Below, one piece after another: positions 1 through 9,310 of a stretch of 64,000 bases of DNA (positions are counted from its first letter, which is position 1; every line of letters starts with the position of its first letter). The notes below the pieces were generated by a model. It saw only the letters and a list, made by a program, of their open reading frames with translations, was not told the origin of the DNA and searched no databases. The DNA is from Planctomycetota bacterium (GTDB taxonomy: Bacteria; Planctomycetota; PLA2; JAEUHO01): assembly GCA_028281445.1 (NCBI GenBank), contig JANQJW010000074.1:1-64000 (forward strand), given 5' to 3'. The translations under genes were made by a program, and so were the position numbers.

Positions 1-894
1 GAAGCGGCCCTCGCCGACGCGCACGGTGTGCGTGGAGCCGGGTTGCAACGCGAGCGCGACGGAAGGCGGTACGCCGACCCACGCTTCGAGCACGGCGTCT
101 TCGACCAGCGTGAGGATCGGTGCACCCGCCTGGACCACGCGGCCTTCGTCGACGTGGCGCTTCAGCACACGACCGGCGAACGGCGCCTTCAGGGTGCCGT
201 CGGCGATCTCGAGCTCGAGCCGCGCGATGTCGGCATCGAGCCGTGCTACGCGCGCGGTCTGGGCTTCGATCCGCTCCTTGCGCGTGCCGGCTTCGAGCTC
301 GCCCAGCTTCTCCTTGGCGCCGGCGAGCTTCGCGCGGGTCGACGCAAGCGCGGTCTCGATCTCGTCGTGCTCTTCGCGCGAGAGCGTGCCGTCGGCCAGG
401 AGGCGCGCGCGACGGCGTAGCTTGGAGTCCAGAAGCCCGGCGCGCGCATCGAGGTCGGCCACGTTCTGACGCGCCGCTGCGATCACCTCGGCGCGCGGCC
501 CGGCACGGAGCTCCGCGAGGATCGCGGCGGCCTCGATGCGTCCGGCGGCCACGCCGTCTCGAAGCGATCGCACCTTGTCGACGTCGATCACGCCGAGGAT
601 CGCCTCGGCCGTCACGGTGTCGCCGGCATCGACGTCGAGACGCAGGATCCGCCCGGCGCGTTCGAAGCCCAGCACGCTCGCGCGACGGGGACGAACGTCA
701 CCCGTGAAGCTGCGGACACGCAGGTAGCCGTCCGCCGGCTCCGGGTGGGCCGCCGCGACGGGCAGCGGCGCTGCACTGGGGGCGGCCTCGGGCGCTGCCG
801 CGGAGGGCGTTGACGTCGGGAAGGCCCGGGCGGCGAGCAGGACCGCGGCGCCGATGGCCGCGAGGAGGCCGTACGCCATGTGGCGCTTCGTCAT
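1..894 (-). CDS. Efflux pump periplasmic adaptor (HlyD/RND membrane-fusion family), C-terminus off the window edge
   Basis: Reading leftwards from ATG 894 (alternative ATG 879) the frame stays open for 298 codons to base 1, so the C-terminal part is missing. The protein starts with one hydrophobic N-terminal segment (MAYGLLAAIGAAVLLAA), then a first lipoyl/biotinyl-like half (ERAGRILRLDVDAGDTVTAE), an alpha-helical hairpin rich in Ala, Arg and Glu (about residues 110-220), and the second lipoyl half (GTLKAPFAGRVLKRHVDEGRVVQAGAPILTLVE). This order is typical of membrane-fusion proteins that bridge an inner-membrane RND or ABC pump to the outer membrane. The TetR gene lies 49 bp upstream on the same strand, and a palindrome shared with the tetR promoter sits just before the start, so TetR-controlled expression is likely. 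The pump and outer-membrane subunits presumably lie beyond the left edge. Confidence 0.85.
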   Translation of the reverse strand, partial: MTKRHMAYGLLAAIGAAVLLAARAFPTSTPSAAAPEAAPSAAPLPVAAAHPEPADGYLRVRSFTGDVRPRRASVLGFERAGRILRLDVDAGDTVTAEAILGVIDVDKVRSLRDGVAAGRIEAAAILAELRAGPRAEVIAAARQNVADLDARAGLLDSKLRRRARLLADGTLSREEHDEIETALASTRAKLAGAKEKLGELEAGTRKERIEAQTARVARLDADIARLELEIADGTLKAPFAGRVLKRHVDEGRVVQAGAPILTLVEDAVLEAWVGVPPSVALALQPGSTHTVRVGEGRF

Positions 895-898
895 GAAT

Positions 899-911
899 TG
901 ACGGATCGTCA
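899..911. promoter_or_regulatory. TetR-type operator candidate in front of the efflux adaptor
   Basis: Perfect palindrome TGACG-GAT-CGTCA, lying 5 to 17 bases upstream of the adaptor ATG (894, minus strand). The same TGACG-N3-CGTCA arms occur before the TetR gene at 1686-1698. Binding here would block a promoter or ribosome access for the adaptor gene. The assignment as operator is inferred from repetition and position. Confidence 0.5.
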
Positions 912-943
912 CGAACAGACCAAAAAAAGGGCTCTGGGAGGTG

Positions 944-1675
944 CTAGAGCCGGTTCGCGCGTCGGGCTTCATCGGGGAAGGTCTCCTGCATCACCCGCTG
1001 GCGGGTGGCGTCGTAGTCCCACTCGGTACTCAGGGGCGCCCAATTGTGGGCGTCCAGGATGGCTTGCTGATTCGTCCGGAGCAGGTGGCGCGGCTCCTTC
1101 ATGCCGACCTGCTCGAGGTCGGGCTTTGTGGCGATGATCGTGATACCGCCGTAGCTGACGGCCCAGAGGCCGAACACCAGCCCTTCGACGCTCATGCCCT
1201 CGGGGAGTTTCAACTCGCCCGCGGCCACGCCATCGCGGGCGATGCCGGCGACCGTCTCGACGCACGACTGCTCGCACGCCATCAGCTCGTGCTGGCGCTT
1301 CTCGGACGTCTTGTCGCGGATTCCCTCGGCCAGGACGATGTGCTCGGCCCGGAAGTGTTGGGGGTAGAGGTCCGCGAAGAGATCGATCGCCACGCCGATC
1401 GCCGTCATGCGCTCGCGCGACCGGCCCTGGAACGTCGCGGCGCGCCGGAACAGGTCGACGCGTGTGGCCGCCGTCTGGGTGGCCAGGGCCATCACCACCT
1501 CCTCCTTCGAGGAGAAGTGGTTGTAGATCGTGCCCTTGGAGTACTCCGTCGCGGCGGCGATGGCGTCCATGTTCATCGCCAGGTAGCCGCGCTCGTCCAG
1601 CATGCGGCTGGCGACGTCGAGGATCAGGCGCTCGCGCTCCTGGATCTGCCGTTCCTTGCGGGTCCCGATCACCAT
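944..1675 (-). CDS. TetR/AcrR-family transcriptional regulator
   Basis: A 243-residue protein from ATG 1675. The reading frame extends upstream to a TTG at 1717, but that extension runs through the operator repeats, so ATG 1675 (MVIGTRKERQIQERERL) is preferred. The N-terminal domain has the TetR helix-turn-helix: ILDVASRMLDERGYLAMNMD, then AIAAATEYSKGTIYNHFSSK with the family's typical GTIYNHF/SKEEV end. The rest is an alpha-helical ligand-binding and dimerisation domain. It is followed on the same strand by the HlyD-type adaptor, the usual arrangement for a repressor that senses a pump substrate. Two operator-like palindromes directly upstream of its own start suggest autoregulation. The ligand cannot be read from sequence. 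Confidence 0.9.
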   Translation of the reverse strand: MVIGTRKERQIQERERLILDVASRMLDERGYLAMNMDAIAAATEYSKGTIYNHFSSKEEVVMALATQTAATRVDLFRRAATFQGRSRERMTAIGVAIDLFADLYPQHFRAEHIVLAEGIRDKTSEKRQHELMACEQSCVETVAGIARDGVAAGELKLPEGMSVEGLVFGLWAVSYGGITIIATKPDLEQVGMKEPRHLLRTNQQAILDAHNWAPLSTEWDYDATRQRVMQETFPDEARRANRL

Positions 1676-1685
1676 CGTGAGATTA

Positions 1686-1716
1686 TGACGCTTCGTCAGA
1701 CTTTGTCGATTCGTCA
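1686..1716. promoter_or_regulatory. Tandem TetR operator candidates upstream of the regulator
   Basis: Two palindromes 18 bp apart centre to centre: TGACG-CTT-CGTCA (1686-1698, perfect) and TGTCG-ATT-CGTCA (1704-1716, one mismatch), with a further half site TGACG at 1730-1734. They sit 11 to 41 bases upstream of the regulator ATG (1675). The same motif recurs at 899-911. Paired sites on nearly the same face of the helix fit cooperative binding of two dimers. Function is inferred, not shown. Confidence 0.55.
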
Positions 1717-1757
1717 AAATCAGAGACTGTGACGAAAGGCCCGATCGTGCTGTCGCC

Positions 1758-2645
1758 CTAGGCGACCTTCAGGCGCTCGATTTCCGCCGGGCGCAGCCCG
1801 CGGCCGAAGGCGACGGTGAGGAGCAGGTCGCCGGGGCGGTCGAAGAGGATCTCCATGCCGAGGACCTCGGCAGGGCCCGACCAGAGGTGCTTCACGCCGT
1901 CCATGATCTTGATGAACACGTCGGTGCCGTAGCGCCGCGCGAACAGCAGCGCGGCCTCGGCCGCGTCTTCCGCGCCCACGGCCGTGTCCTTGGCGCGTAC
2001 ATGCAGGCCCTGGAGGTCGATGGCGACCGTGTGGCAGAGCAGCTGCGTTTCCTCGCCCTCCGACGTCAGGAAGACACGGTGGGTCTTGCCCTTCGGATCC
2101 CGCTTGCGGGCGGGCTTCGCAGCGGGAGCTGCCGGTGCCGCGTCCGCCTCCTCCGGAGAGCCCTCGGCTTCCGGCTGATCGGCCGCAAATGCGTCTTCCG
2201 GCTCGTCCTGGGCGTCAGGCGAGGCGTGCTCGACGCGCGGGACCGAGCGCCGGTCGGACTGGCCCAGGGTCGGCGAGGAGCCGCACAGTTCGGTGACCTC
2301 GTCCGGCGTCAGCGCCTCCGTGAACATGCAGCCCAGCTCGATGCATCCAGGCTCGTAGGAGGGCAGGACGAGTCGCGCCATCGTGGCGAGGCGCTCGATC
2401 TCGCTGTCGTCTTCGTACCCCAGCCGCACCGTGAACGTATCCGGCAGCGCCGACTTGACGGCCATCGCGGCCTCGAGGAGATCCGGCGGGCTCGGCAGAT
2501 CGAGGTCCTCCGCCCGCAGGAAGACCTTCACGCCGGTCACGCTCACGTCCCGCAGCTCGGCCATGAGCGGGCCGGATCGGGACACGATGGCAGCCGGTAC
2601 CTCGACGGCAACGCGGCTGGCTCGGCGACGGTCGGCTGTGGACAA
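1758..2645 (-). CDS. PilZ-domain protein, probable c-di-GMP receptor
   Basis: A 295-residue protein read from TTG 2645, chosen because GGGAG lies five bases upstream; no ATG or GTG is better placed. The N-terminus carries both halves of the PilZ c-di-GMP signature: RRRASR (RxxxR) near residues 5-10 and DVSVTG (D/NxSxxG) near residue 33. A second, degenerate PilZ-like beta-barrel follows after an acidic Ala/Pro-rich linker (about residues 135-190); it has a divergent signature (AIDLQGLHV). A soluble cytoplasmic effector is likely. It is divergent from the gene at 2777, with a 131-bp spacer containing the 12-bp palindrome GGCCCCGGGGCC at 2667-2678. An HD-GYP protein at 24.8 kb would be the matching c-di-GMP hydrolase in this window. 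Confidence 0.75.
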   Translation of the reverse strand: MSTADRRRASRVAVEVPAAIVSRSGPLMAELRDVSVTGVKVFLRAEDLDLPSPPDLLEAAMAVKSALPDTFTVRLGYEDDSEIERLATMARLVLPSYEPGCIELGCMFTEALTPDEVTELCGSSPTLGQSDRRSVPRVEHASPDAQDEPEDAFAADQPEAEGSPEEADAAPAAPAAKPARKRDPKGKTHRVFLTSEGEETQLLCHTVAIDLQGLHVRAKDTAVGAEDAAEAALLFARRYGTDVFIKIMDGVKHLWSGPAEVLGMEILFDRPGDLLLTVAFGRGLRPAEIERLKVA

Positions 2646-2776
2646 GAGGACTCCCGGAACCGCTATCGGCCCCGGGGCCCACGGCCGAAAGGCTTGTTCA
2701 CGCGATCTAAACGGGCACCCCCCAAGGCCATGAACAGGGTCCTGACGGCAGCGAGCGGCCGTGTAAGACTGCCGCG

Positions 2777-4480
2777 GTGAGCACCCCGCTGGACGCCTAT
2801 TGTTTCGCCTGGGACGGGATGTTCGTCGTGCCCATCGAAGGGCTGACGTCCGCGGGGATGACCCCCGCCTTCCGGGCCACCCTGCTCGAGCAGGGGGCCG
2901 CCGGGGAGGCCTGGGCCGAACAGTTCGACCAGGCCTTCGCGACCTACTGGGAGCGCGCGAGCGCCTTGTCTGCGGCGGCGCCGCACCACTGGTACCCCCC
3001 ACGCCTGCAGCACGTGTGCATCGTCACGGAACCCGATCGGGTCCGGCCGTACTTCCAACCCTTCAACAAGAGCTCGTGGCTGCTCTACGCGTCGGACTTC
3101 GAGCCGGCGACCACGACGCCCGAGTTCGCCGCCTTCCAGTTCTTCCATGTCGAGCGCATGGGCATCCTCCAGCAGATCGTCCCCAGCCTCATCGCGAACC
3201 TGGCCTACTTCCTGACACTCAGTGACGAAGAGGTCGAGCAGTTCTGCGACGGCTGCCGGCGCACGACGCGGCCCGACCTCGCCGGCTACCAGGCACTCGT
3301 CGACGCGATGCCCGCCGTGCGGCAACTGCATCACGAGACGCTGCGTCCCGCCGCGCTCGCGATTCCCGGTGCCGTTCGGATTCCCGATCTCGGGCTTGTC
3401 TTCCCCGCGTCGCTGCAGGAGCCGCTGGCCGCGCTCCAGTCCTCCTGGGGACGCGCTGCGCAGAATGTGTTCGAGCGCCATCGCGGGGCGCACGTGGCGC
3501 CTTCGCGCACGCGCGGCACCCGAGTCGGCGACTGGCTCGTCGAGGCGCGGCCTCCGTTGCTCGTCACGGGCGCCGAGGGGCGCATCTTGTGGGACTGCGA
3601 GATGCCCGACGAACGGGCAGCGCTCGACGAAGCGCTTGCTGAGGCAAGTGCGGACGCCGAGGTCGCCATCCGGTCCGACCTGGAAGCGGTGGGGGAGCAG
3701 ACGGCGCGCTTCCTCGCCTGCGCGCGCGACCCGCAGGAACTCGTCGATCCCTCGCCGCACATGACGGAAGAGGGGCTCAGTTACGTGCATCGCGAGCGCA
3801 AGCTCGTGGCGTACAGCATCGGTCCCGGTGAGAACGAGAATCGCATCTGGCAGGAGACGCCGCCGTACGAACGGTGGATGCTCGCGGCGCGCACCGCGCA
3901 CGAGTGGGGACACCTGGTTGCAGAGTCCGGGTGGGTGCACGTTCCGGACGCGCGTAAGGAAGAGCGTGCGGAGAAGGAAGCGGCGCTCGTGGCTCTCTTT
4001 GACGAGGTCCACGATTCGGCACCGGACCCCGTGCGCGCGGCAACAGCCGAGGAAGCCGCGCACTACGCGGCGAAATCGGGCTCCCTCGGCAACGCGCTCC
4101 TCAAGGGGATGATGATCCGCATCGAGGACTACCAGGCGAACCTCTTCGCGCATCGGCTCCTCGACGCGGACGCCATGGACACCTACGTCCGTAACAATGT
4201 GTTCTGCGAGCTGCCGGGCGCGACGCGCGGTGGGGTGTACTTCCCGATGGTCCAGCAGGTCTACGAGCTGCAGTACCTGCGACTCAGCCGCATCCCGGAA
4301 GGGCGCGACTGGTTCCTCCGGAGCACTTGGTTCGCCGAGCGGTTCATCGAGCCGGGGATCATCACCCTCGAGCAGTTCCACCAGCTTGCCGACGCGATCG
4401 CGGCGGTGTGTGACTGCTACGAGCTCGATCCCGAGCGCTTCGACTTCACGGCGCTGGATGCGGAAAGGGAACGGGCATGA
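2777..4480 (+). CDS. Uncharacterised protein with an HEWGH (HExxH) motif, possible zinc metallopeptidase
   Basis: A 567-residue soluble protein from GTG 2777; no signal peptide or membrane segment is seen and no clear Shine-Dalgarno precedes it. I do not recognise the family. The strongest motif is AARTAHEWGHLVAESG, a zincin-type HExxH at H375-E376-H379. A possible third metal ligand is E450 in RIEDYQANLFAHRLL, 71 residues further on. The C-terminal third is helical. The stop codon overlaps the start of the downstream flavoprotein by four bases (ATGA at 4477-4480), so the two are probably translated together and may act in one pathway. Peptidase function rests only on the motif; it could also be a non-proteolytic metal protein. 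Confidence 0.6.
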   Translation: MSTPLDAYCFAWDGMFVVPIEGLTSAGMTPAFRATLLEQGAAGEAWAEQFDQAFATYWERASALSAAAPHHWYPPRLQHVCIVTEPDRVRPYFQPFNKSSWLLYASDFEPATTTPEFAAFQFFHVERMGILQQIVPSLIANLAYFLTLSDEEVEQFCDGCRRTTRPDLAGYQALVDAMPAVRQLHHETLRPAALAIPGAVRIPDLGLVFPASLQEPLAALQSSWGRAAQNVFERHRGAHVAPSRTRGTRVGDWLVEARPPLLVTGAEGRILWDCEMPDERAALDEALAEASADAEVAIRSDLEAVGEQTARFLACARDPQELVDPSPHMTEEGLSYVHRERKLVAYSIGPGENENRIWQETPPYERWMLAARTAHEWGHLVAESGWVHVPDARKEERAEKEAALVALFDEVHDSAPDPVRAATAEEAAHYAAKSGSLGNALLKGMMIRIEDYQANLFAHRLLDADAMDTYVRNNVFCELPGATRGGVYFPMVQQVYELQYLRLSRIPEGRDWFLRSTWFAERFIEPGIITLEQFHQLADAIAAVCDCYELDPERFDFTALDAERERA

Positions 4481-5868
4481 CGACCGCCTTCGACGCGATC
4501 ATCATCGGTACGGGGCAGGCGGGCCCCTCACTGGCCGCGCGGTTGGCGTCGGCCGGGCGCAGGGTCGCCGTCATCGAGCGCAGCCGCTTTGGCGGGACGT
4601 GCGTCAACTACGGATGCATCCCGACGAAGACTCTCGTCGCCAGCGCGCGCGCCGCGCGCTTTGCACAGCGCGCCGCGGAGTTCGGCGTCGTGCTCGACGC
4701 TCCGCCGCGGATGGACATGAAGCGCGTCAAGGCGCGCAAGGACGACATCGTGCGCGCCTCGACCGAGGGCGTAGAGGGTTGGATGCGCGGGCTCGATGGC
4801 GCCACGGTCTTCGACGGCCATGCCCGGTTCGAAGCAGCGAATCGCGTGCGCGTGGGCGACGACCTCTTGGAGGCCCCGCAGATCTTCATCAACGTCGGCA
4901 CGCGGCCCTACGTGCCGCCGCTCGACGGCATCGACGACGTGCCGTTCTGGACCAACACCGACATGATGGACGTCGACTTCCTGCCGCGGCACCTGATCGT
5001 CGTCGGCGGCAGCTACATCGGACTCGAGTTCGGCCAGATGTACCGGCGCTTCGGCAGCGAGGTCACGATCGTCGAGCGCTCCCCCCGGATCATCGCGCGC
5101 GAGGACGAAGCCGTCAGCGCCGCGGTCCAGGCGATCCTCGAAGACGAAGGCATCACCGTGCACACGGGGTCTGAGTGCATTGCCCTGAAGCGCCACGGCG
5201 ACGACGTGGGCGTCGGCCTCGACTGCGACGGGGAAGGTCACGAGGCGACCGGCTCGCATCTCCTGCTGGCGGTCGGCCGCTCGCCGAACACAGACGACCT
5301 CGGGCTCGAGCACGCCGGCATCGAGGTGGACGAGCGCGGCTACGTCCCCGTGGACGACCACTTGCAGACCAACGTGCCGGGCATCTACGCGCTCGGGGAC
5401 GTCAACGGCCGCGGCGCCTTCACGCACACCTCCTACAACGACTTCGAGATCGTGGCCGCCAATCTGCTCGACGACGACCCGCGCGCCGTGAGCGACCGCG
5501 TTCTCTGCTATGCGCTCTATACCGACCCGCCGTTCGCACGGGTGGGCATGAACGACGCCGAGGCCAGGGCCTCCGGACGCAAGGTGCTCGTGGGACATCG
5601 CGAGATGAAGCACGTCGGACGGGCCAAGGAGATGAGCGAGACGCACGGGTTCATGCGGTTTCTCGTCGATGCGGACACGAGACGCATCCTCGGCGCGACG
5701 ATCCTCGGCGTCGGCGGCGACGAGGTCATCCACGCCGTGCTCGACGTGATGTATGCCGACGCGCCCTACACGGTGATCCAGCGCGCGATGCACATCCACC
5801 CGACCGTGTCCGAGCTCGTGCCGACCACGCTCGGCGCGCTGGAGCCGCTCGAGGGCGCTACGGTTTGA
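4477..5868 (+). CDS. FAD-dependent pyridine nucleotide-disulfide oxidoreductase (mercuric reductase/lipoamide dehydrogenase family)
   Basis: A 463-residue flavoprotein, usual length for the class I family. It has the N-terminal FAD-binding motif IIIGTGQAGPS, the redox-active disulfide C42-VNYG-C47 followed by IPTK, a second dinucleotide motif (VVGGSYIGLEFG) near residue 172, the ALGDVNGRGAFTHTSYND FAD motif, and the C-terminal dimerisation domain ending in HIHPTVSE with the catalytic His441-Glu446 pair. All catalytic elements are present. It lacks the extra N-terminal heavy-metal domain and the C-terminal CC pair of true MerA, so the substrate is unlikely to be Hg(II) but is unknown. It is translationally coupled to the HEWGH protein upstream, and its 3' end overlaps the convergent gene at 5858 by 11 bases. 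Confidence 0.85.
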   Translation: MTTAFDAIIIGTGQAGPSLAARLASAGRRVAVIERSRFGGTCVNYGCIPTKTLVASARAARFAQRAAEFGVVLDAPPRMDMKRVKARKDDIVRASTEGVEGWMRGLDGATVFDGHARFEAANRVRVGDDLLEAPQIFINVGTRPYVPPLDGIDDVPFWTNTDMMDVDFLPRHLIVVGGSYIGLEFGQMYRRFGSEVTIVERSPRIIAREDEAVSAAVQAILEDEGITVHTGSECIALKRHGDDVGVGLDCDGEGHEATGSHLLLAVGRSPNTDDLGLEHAGIEVDERGYVPVDDHLQTNVPGIYALGDVNGRGAFTHTSYNDFEIVAANLLDDDPRAVSDRVLCYALYTDPPFARVGMNDAEARASGRKVLVGHREMKHVGRAKEMSETHGFMRFLVDADTRRILGATILGVGGDEVIHAVLDVMYADAPYTVIQRAMHIHPTVSELVPTTLGALEPLEGATV

Positions 5869-6931
5869 TGGCCCGGTAGAAGCGCGTAAGGGCCTCGCGC
5901 TTCTGCGGCTTCTTCCGCAACGGCCCCCAGCGGAAGACCATCACGCCGCGGGCGGGCGGGCGCGTGCCGTGGTCGAGCACCGCCTCGATCTGTTCGACCG
6001 GTACCGGTTCCCCCCAGTCCGTGATCTGGACGATGGGCCAGATGCGTACCGGATCGCCCGGCTCCCCCGTGATGCCGAGGTGCTTGCTCAGCCACGTCGT
6101 CTGCTTCGAGATCCATGCCGGATCCTGCGCGTGGCCGAAGCGTGCGTGGTACGGCATCGGGCTGAAGACATCGAGGTAGCGCATCTGCGCCTTCAGGTCG
6201 ATCGCGAGCTTGTTCCGAAGCGCGCCGTCTCGTTCCGTGTCGCTCCATGGGCAGTGAAACGTCCCGAGAAGAGCGAGCGGCCGCGTCTCGTCGAGGATCT
6301 CGCGAAACTCACGCACCCAGTCGGTGAAGACCTCGCAGCGCCAGCGGATCCACTCGGGATCATCGGGCGTTGCACGACCGGAACCGTTGGTGTGACGTAG
6401 GAACTGCTGCCGGCAGCGGGGACAGAAGCACGTGTCGGGCAGCGCCGGCTCGGCTCGCTCCCAGCTCGCGTGCGCGTGGTGGTAGTCGAGCCACACGCCG
6501 TCGATCTCGTGGTCTCGCAGCAGCGTGCGAAACGCACCCATCCGCCACTTGCGATACGCCTCGTGTGTCGGGCAGATGCCCTGCCAGCCATGCGGCGCCT
6601 CCGCGCGCTTGCCGTCGGGGCCGACCGGTGCGGCGTCCGGGTGCTTCTTCAGGTATTCCGCGCGGTGCACGGTGTTGAACTCGGCGAAGATCCGCGCGCC
6701 GTGTGCCTTGAGACGCGCAACGCGCTCCTTTGTGATGCCGCGCTCGCCGATCCAGATCGCGTTGACACCGGCCTTCGCGAGTCCCTTGTCCTGCTTCATG
6801 AGGACCGCGGGCTCGCCGCCGTAGATCCCCCGTACCTCGATGTGCGGGCGCCGGCTCTCCCGCGCGTCGGCGGCGAGGGCGAAGATCGCTACGAAGAGCG
6901 GTAGTGCAGCGGTGCGGCGCACGAGTGCCAT
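5858..6931 (-). CDS. Exported TIM-barrel-like protein, glycoside-hydrolase-like
   Basis: A 357-residue protein from ATG 6931, chosen because a signal peptide follows at once (MALVRRTAALPLFVAIFALAADA); the frame extends 12 codons further up without a better start. The mature part reads like a TIM-barrel hydrolase: GVNAIWIGERG, ARIFAEFN, an EIDGVWLDYHHAH strand with acidic and aromatic residues at a strand end, and a cysteine pair CFCPRC near residue 165. This resembles the family-10-like or alpha-amylase-like 'putative glycoside hydrolase' proteins found in soil and marine bacteria, but I cannot name the family or substrate. The gene follows the CHASE histidine kinase on the same strand, 39 bases after its stop, so they may be co-transcribed. 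Confidence 0.6.
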   Translation of the reverse strand: MALVRRTAALPLFVAIFALAADARESRRPHIEVRGIYGGEPAVLMKQDKGLAKAGVNAIWIGERGITKERVARLKAHGARIFAEFNTVHRAEYLKKHPDAAPVGPDGKRAEAPHGWQGICPTHEAYRKWRMGAFRTLLRDHEIDGVWLDYHHAHASWERAEPALPDTCFCPRCRQQFLRHTNGSGRATPDDPEWIRWRCEVFTDWVREFREILDETRPLALLGTFHCPWSDTERDGALRNKLAIDLKAQMRYLDVFSPMPYHARFGHAQDPAWISKQTTWLSKHLGITGEPGDPVRIWPIVQITDWGEPVPVEQIEAVLDHGTRPPARGVMVFRWGPLRKKPQKREALTRFYRAIKP

Positions 6932-6970
6932 GCGGCCTGGTCTACCGGCTGCGCCCTCCCGCCGCAACGG

Positions 6971-9262
6971 TCAGGCAACCGGCCGGCCTGGGGCCAGCGC
7001 GGCCTGCAGCCGAGACCGCAAGTCCTCCGCGGTGTACGGCTTGCGCAGGAACCCTGTGACCTCCTCCGAGTCCAGCGAAGCCTCCAGCTCTTCTTCGTTG
7101 TAGCCGCTCGAGAACACGACCCGCGCGTCCGGAGCGAGGCAACGAATGCGCTGAAACGTCTCGACGCCGCTGAGACCCGGCATCGTCATGTCCATCAGCA
7201 CGATGTCGATCGTGTCGCGGTGCGCACGAAACACCTCGATGCCTTCCGCACCGTCGCTGCCGGTGAGCACTTTGAAGCCCAGGTCGCGCAGCATTGCCGA
7301 TGCCACGGTTCGAACCCGTTCGTCGTCGTCGATGACGAGCACCGAGCCATGCCCGTGCCACGCGTCGGGCCGATCGGAAGCGGCTTCCGTCGCCGCCGGT
7401 GCCAGCGACTGCGGCAGCAGGACACGGACGGTCGTCCCGCGACCCGCAACCGCGTCGACGCGGAGGGTTCCGCCGTGTCCCCGGACGATGCCGAGGGTCG
7501 CGGCAAGTCCAAGACCACGCCCCTGGAACTTCGTGGTGAAGAACGGCTCGAACATGCGGTCGCGCGTGGCGTCATCCATGCCCGCGCCGGTGTCCGCAAC
7601 CTCGATGTAGCTATACGGCCCCGGCAGGAGGTCGTCGCTGAGAATGGTCTCCGCGAGGTAGCCGGCGTCCGCATCGACGGTTCCGGTTCGCAGTGAGATC
7701 CGGCCGGTTTCCTCTCCGAGCGCATCCGACGCGTTCGTGATCAGGTTCATGACCACCTGTCGCAGTTGCGTCGCGTCGCCGCGGATCCAGGCCGGCTCGA
7801 TGCTGAAGGCGTAGCGCAGCGTCGCGTTCTTCGAGACCGAGCTCTCGAGCAGCTGCGCCATCTCCGTCACGAGCGTTGAAGCCCGCAGGGTCTGGACCTC
7901 GATGCTGCCCTTGCCCGCGTAGGCCAGCATCTCGCGCGTAAGCGCCGCCGCCTGCTCCGCCGAGCGTTTCACTGTTTCCAGGTGCGGCGTGCTCGGATGA
8001 TCGGCCGGCAGCTTGTGGAGTGCGAGGTCGGTGCCCCCGAGGATGCCGACGAGCAGGTTGTTGAAGTCGTGGGCGATTCCGCCGGCGAGCATGCCGAGGC
8101 TCTCGAGCTTCTGCGACTGTTCGAGCCGTCGGGCAAGCAGGCGTTCTTCTTCGGCGGCGTCGCGGATGCGCGCGGCGCGGTCCGTGACCACGGCGATGTA
8201 CGCTGCCAGGAGGCCTGTGATGAGCAGGCCGGCCAGCAGCGCGAGGACCGGTGCCCAGGTTCGAAGCTCCGCGACATAGGTGTCCGTCGGTACGAAGGCC
8301 ATCGTCCACTCGCGTCCGCCCTGCTCGAGTGTCTCCTCGTAGAAGTACCCGGATGCGGAGCGCAAATCCGCCACGCGTAGCGTCGCAGGTACCGCCGGCG
8401 CCGGTCCTGTGCGGAGTCCGTGCAGCAGCTGCTCGCCTTCGCGAGCGCTCGTGTCGAACAGGTAGACGTCGATGGCCGCGGCCTTGAAGTGCGCAAGCGA
8501 CGTCTCGAGGATCTCGCCGACGCGAAACACGCCGACCACGAAGCCAAGGCAGTGGCGCCGGCGCTCCGACTCGGTGTCGATGGGCGCGTCCGCGCGGTAC
8601 CGCGGACGCAGGGCCAGGTAGCCGAACTGACCGCCTTGCTCCTGGACGAGTCGGATCCTCTCGGTGATCGTGGGGTGGCCGGTGCGGCGCGCGCGTTCGA
8701 TGGCCGCCAGCCGTCGCGCCTCCGAGCCGATGTCGTAGCCGTGGGCGTCTTCGTTGGAGGCGTAGGGCGCGATGAAGCGGACCGGAACATACTCGTCGCG
8801 ATCCACCGCTCGGCGCAGCCCTCCGCCGGGATCGCGCTCGGTGATCTCGTAGTCAGCAGGGCTGTCTCGTCGCGCCGCCGCTTCATAAGCCGCGCGCTCC
8901 GCGCGCGTCACGATGGGATCCCAGCCGACGGCCGAGATGTAGGGGTTCTGTCCGAGGATCGGATCGCAGAACGCGCGGAACGCTTCTGCATCGACGGCGT
9001 CCTCCGTGACCTCGAAGAGAGCCGCGATGGAGTCCAGTAGCTCCCACGAGCGCTGCAGTCGCTCTTGCAGCAGCAGGTGACGTTCTCCGACGTCGCTCTC
9101 GACCGTGGCGTGGATGGCACGGCTCTCGAGCGTGTAGAGGACCTGCGAAAGACCGATGCTTGCGGCGACCCCGATCAACCCCACGGCAAGGATGATCGTG
9201 AGCGTTCTTCGGCCGCGGCGCGACGTCGCCCGCTGTCCCTGCTGCAGTCCCCCTTCACTCAC
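6971..9262 (-). CDS. Hybrid sensor histidine kinase/response regulator with CHASE domain
   Basis: A 763-residue protein from GTG 9262 with GAGG upstream. Order: membrane segment at about 20-43, extracytoplasmic CHASE-type ligand-binding domain at about 60-320 ([30 protein letters not shown]), second membrane segment at about 336-360, HisKA with phospho-acceptor His398 in GGIAHDFNN, HATPase ([32 protein letters not shown]), and a C-terminal receiver domain from 640 with Asp691 in VLMDMTMPG and the conserved KP pair. It lacks an HPt domain, so phosphate may pass from kinase to its own receiver as feedback, or to an unlinked HPt. The signal is probably a small extracellular molecule. The gene faces away from apt, with an 84-bp shared promoter region. 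Confidence 0.93.
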   Translation of the reverse strand: MSEGGLQQGQRATSRRGRRTLTIILAVGLIGVAASIGLSQVLYTLESRAIHATVESDVGERHLLLQERLQRSWELLDSIAALFEVTEDAVDAEAFRAFCDPILGQNPYISAVGWDPIVTRAERAAYEAAARRDSPADYEITERDPGGGLRRAVDRDEYVPVRFIAPYASNEDAHGYDIGSEARRLAAIERARRTGHPTITERIRLVQEQGGQFGYLALRPRYRADAPIDTESERRRHCLGFVVGVFRVGEILETSLAHFKAAAIDVYLFDTSAREGEQLLHGLRTGPAPAVPATLRVADLRSASGYFYEETLEQGGREWTMAFVPTDTYVAELRTWAPVLALLAGLLITGLLAAYIAVVTDRAARIRDAAEEERLLARRLEQSQKLESLGMLAGGIAHDFNNLLVGILGGTDLALHKLPADHPSTPHLETVKRSAEQAAALTREMLAYAGKGSIEVQTLRASTLVTEMAQLLESSVSKNATLRYAFSIEPAWIRGDATQLRQVVMNLITNASDALGEETGRISLRTGTVDADAGYLAETILSDDLLPGPYSYIEVADTGAGMDDATRDRMFEPFFTTKFQGRGLGLAATLGIVRGHGGTLRVDAVAGRGTTVRVLLPQSLAPAATEAASDRPDAWHGHGSVLVIDDDERVRTVASAMLRDLGFKVLTGSDGAEGIEVFRAHRDTIDIVLMDMTMPGLSGVETFQRIRCLAPDARVVFSSGYNEEELEASLDSEEVTGFLRKPYTAEDLRSRLQAALAPGRPVA

Positions 9263-9310
9263 ACCTCGATTCTAGCCGTGCCCATGACATGCCCGCCGCG
9301 TCAAAACACC

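Noticed and set aside
2663-4381. Long open frame antisense to the HEWGH gene (and similar ones antisense to other genes)
   Set aside because: Very G+C-rich genes give long open antisense frames; the sense strand has recognisable motifs and coupled overlaps, the antisense products are low-complexity Arg/His/Val-rich.
4477-5868. Mercuric reductase and mer operon
   Set aside because: No MerR, MerT or MerP gene nearby and no terminal vicinal cysteines; only the general disulfide reductase signature is supported.
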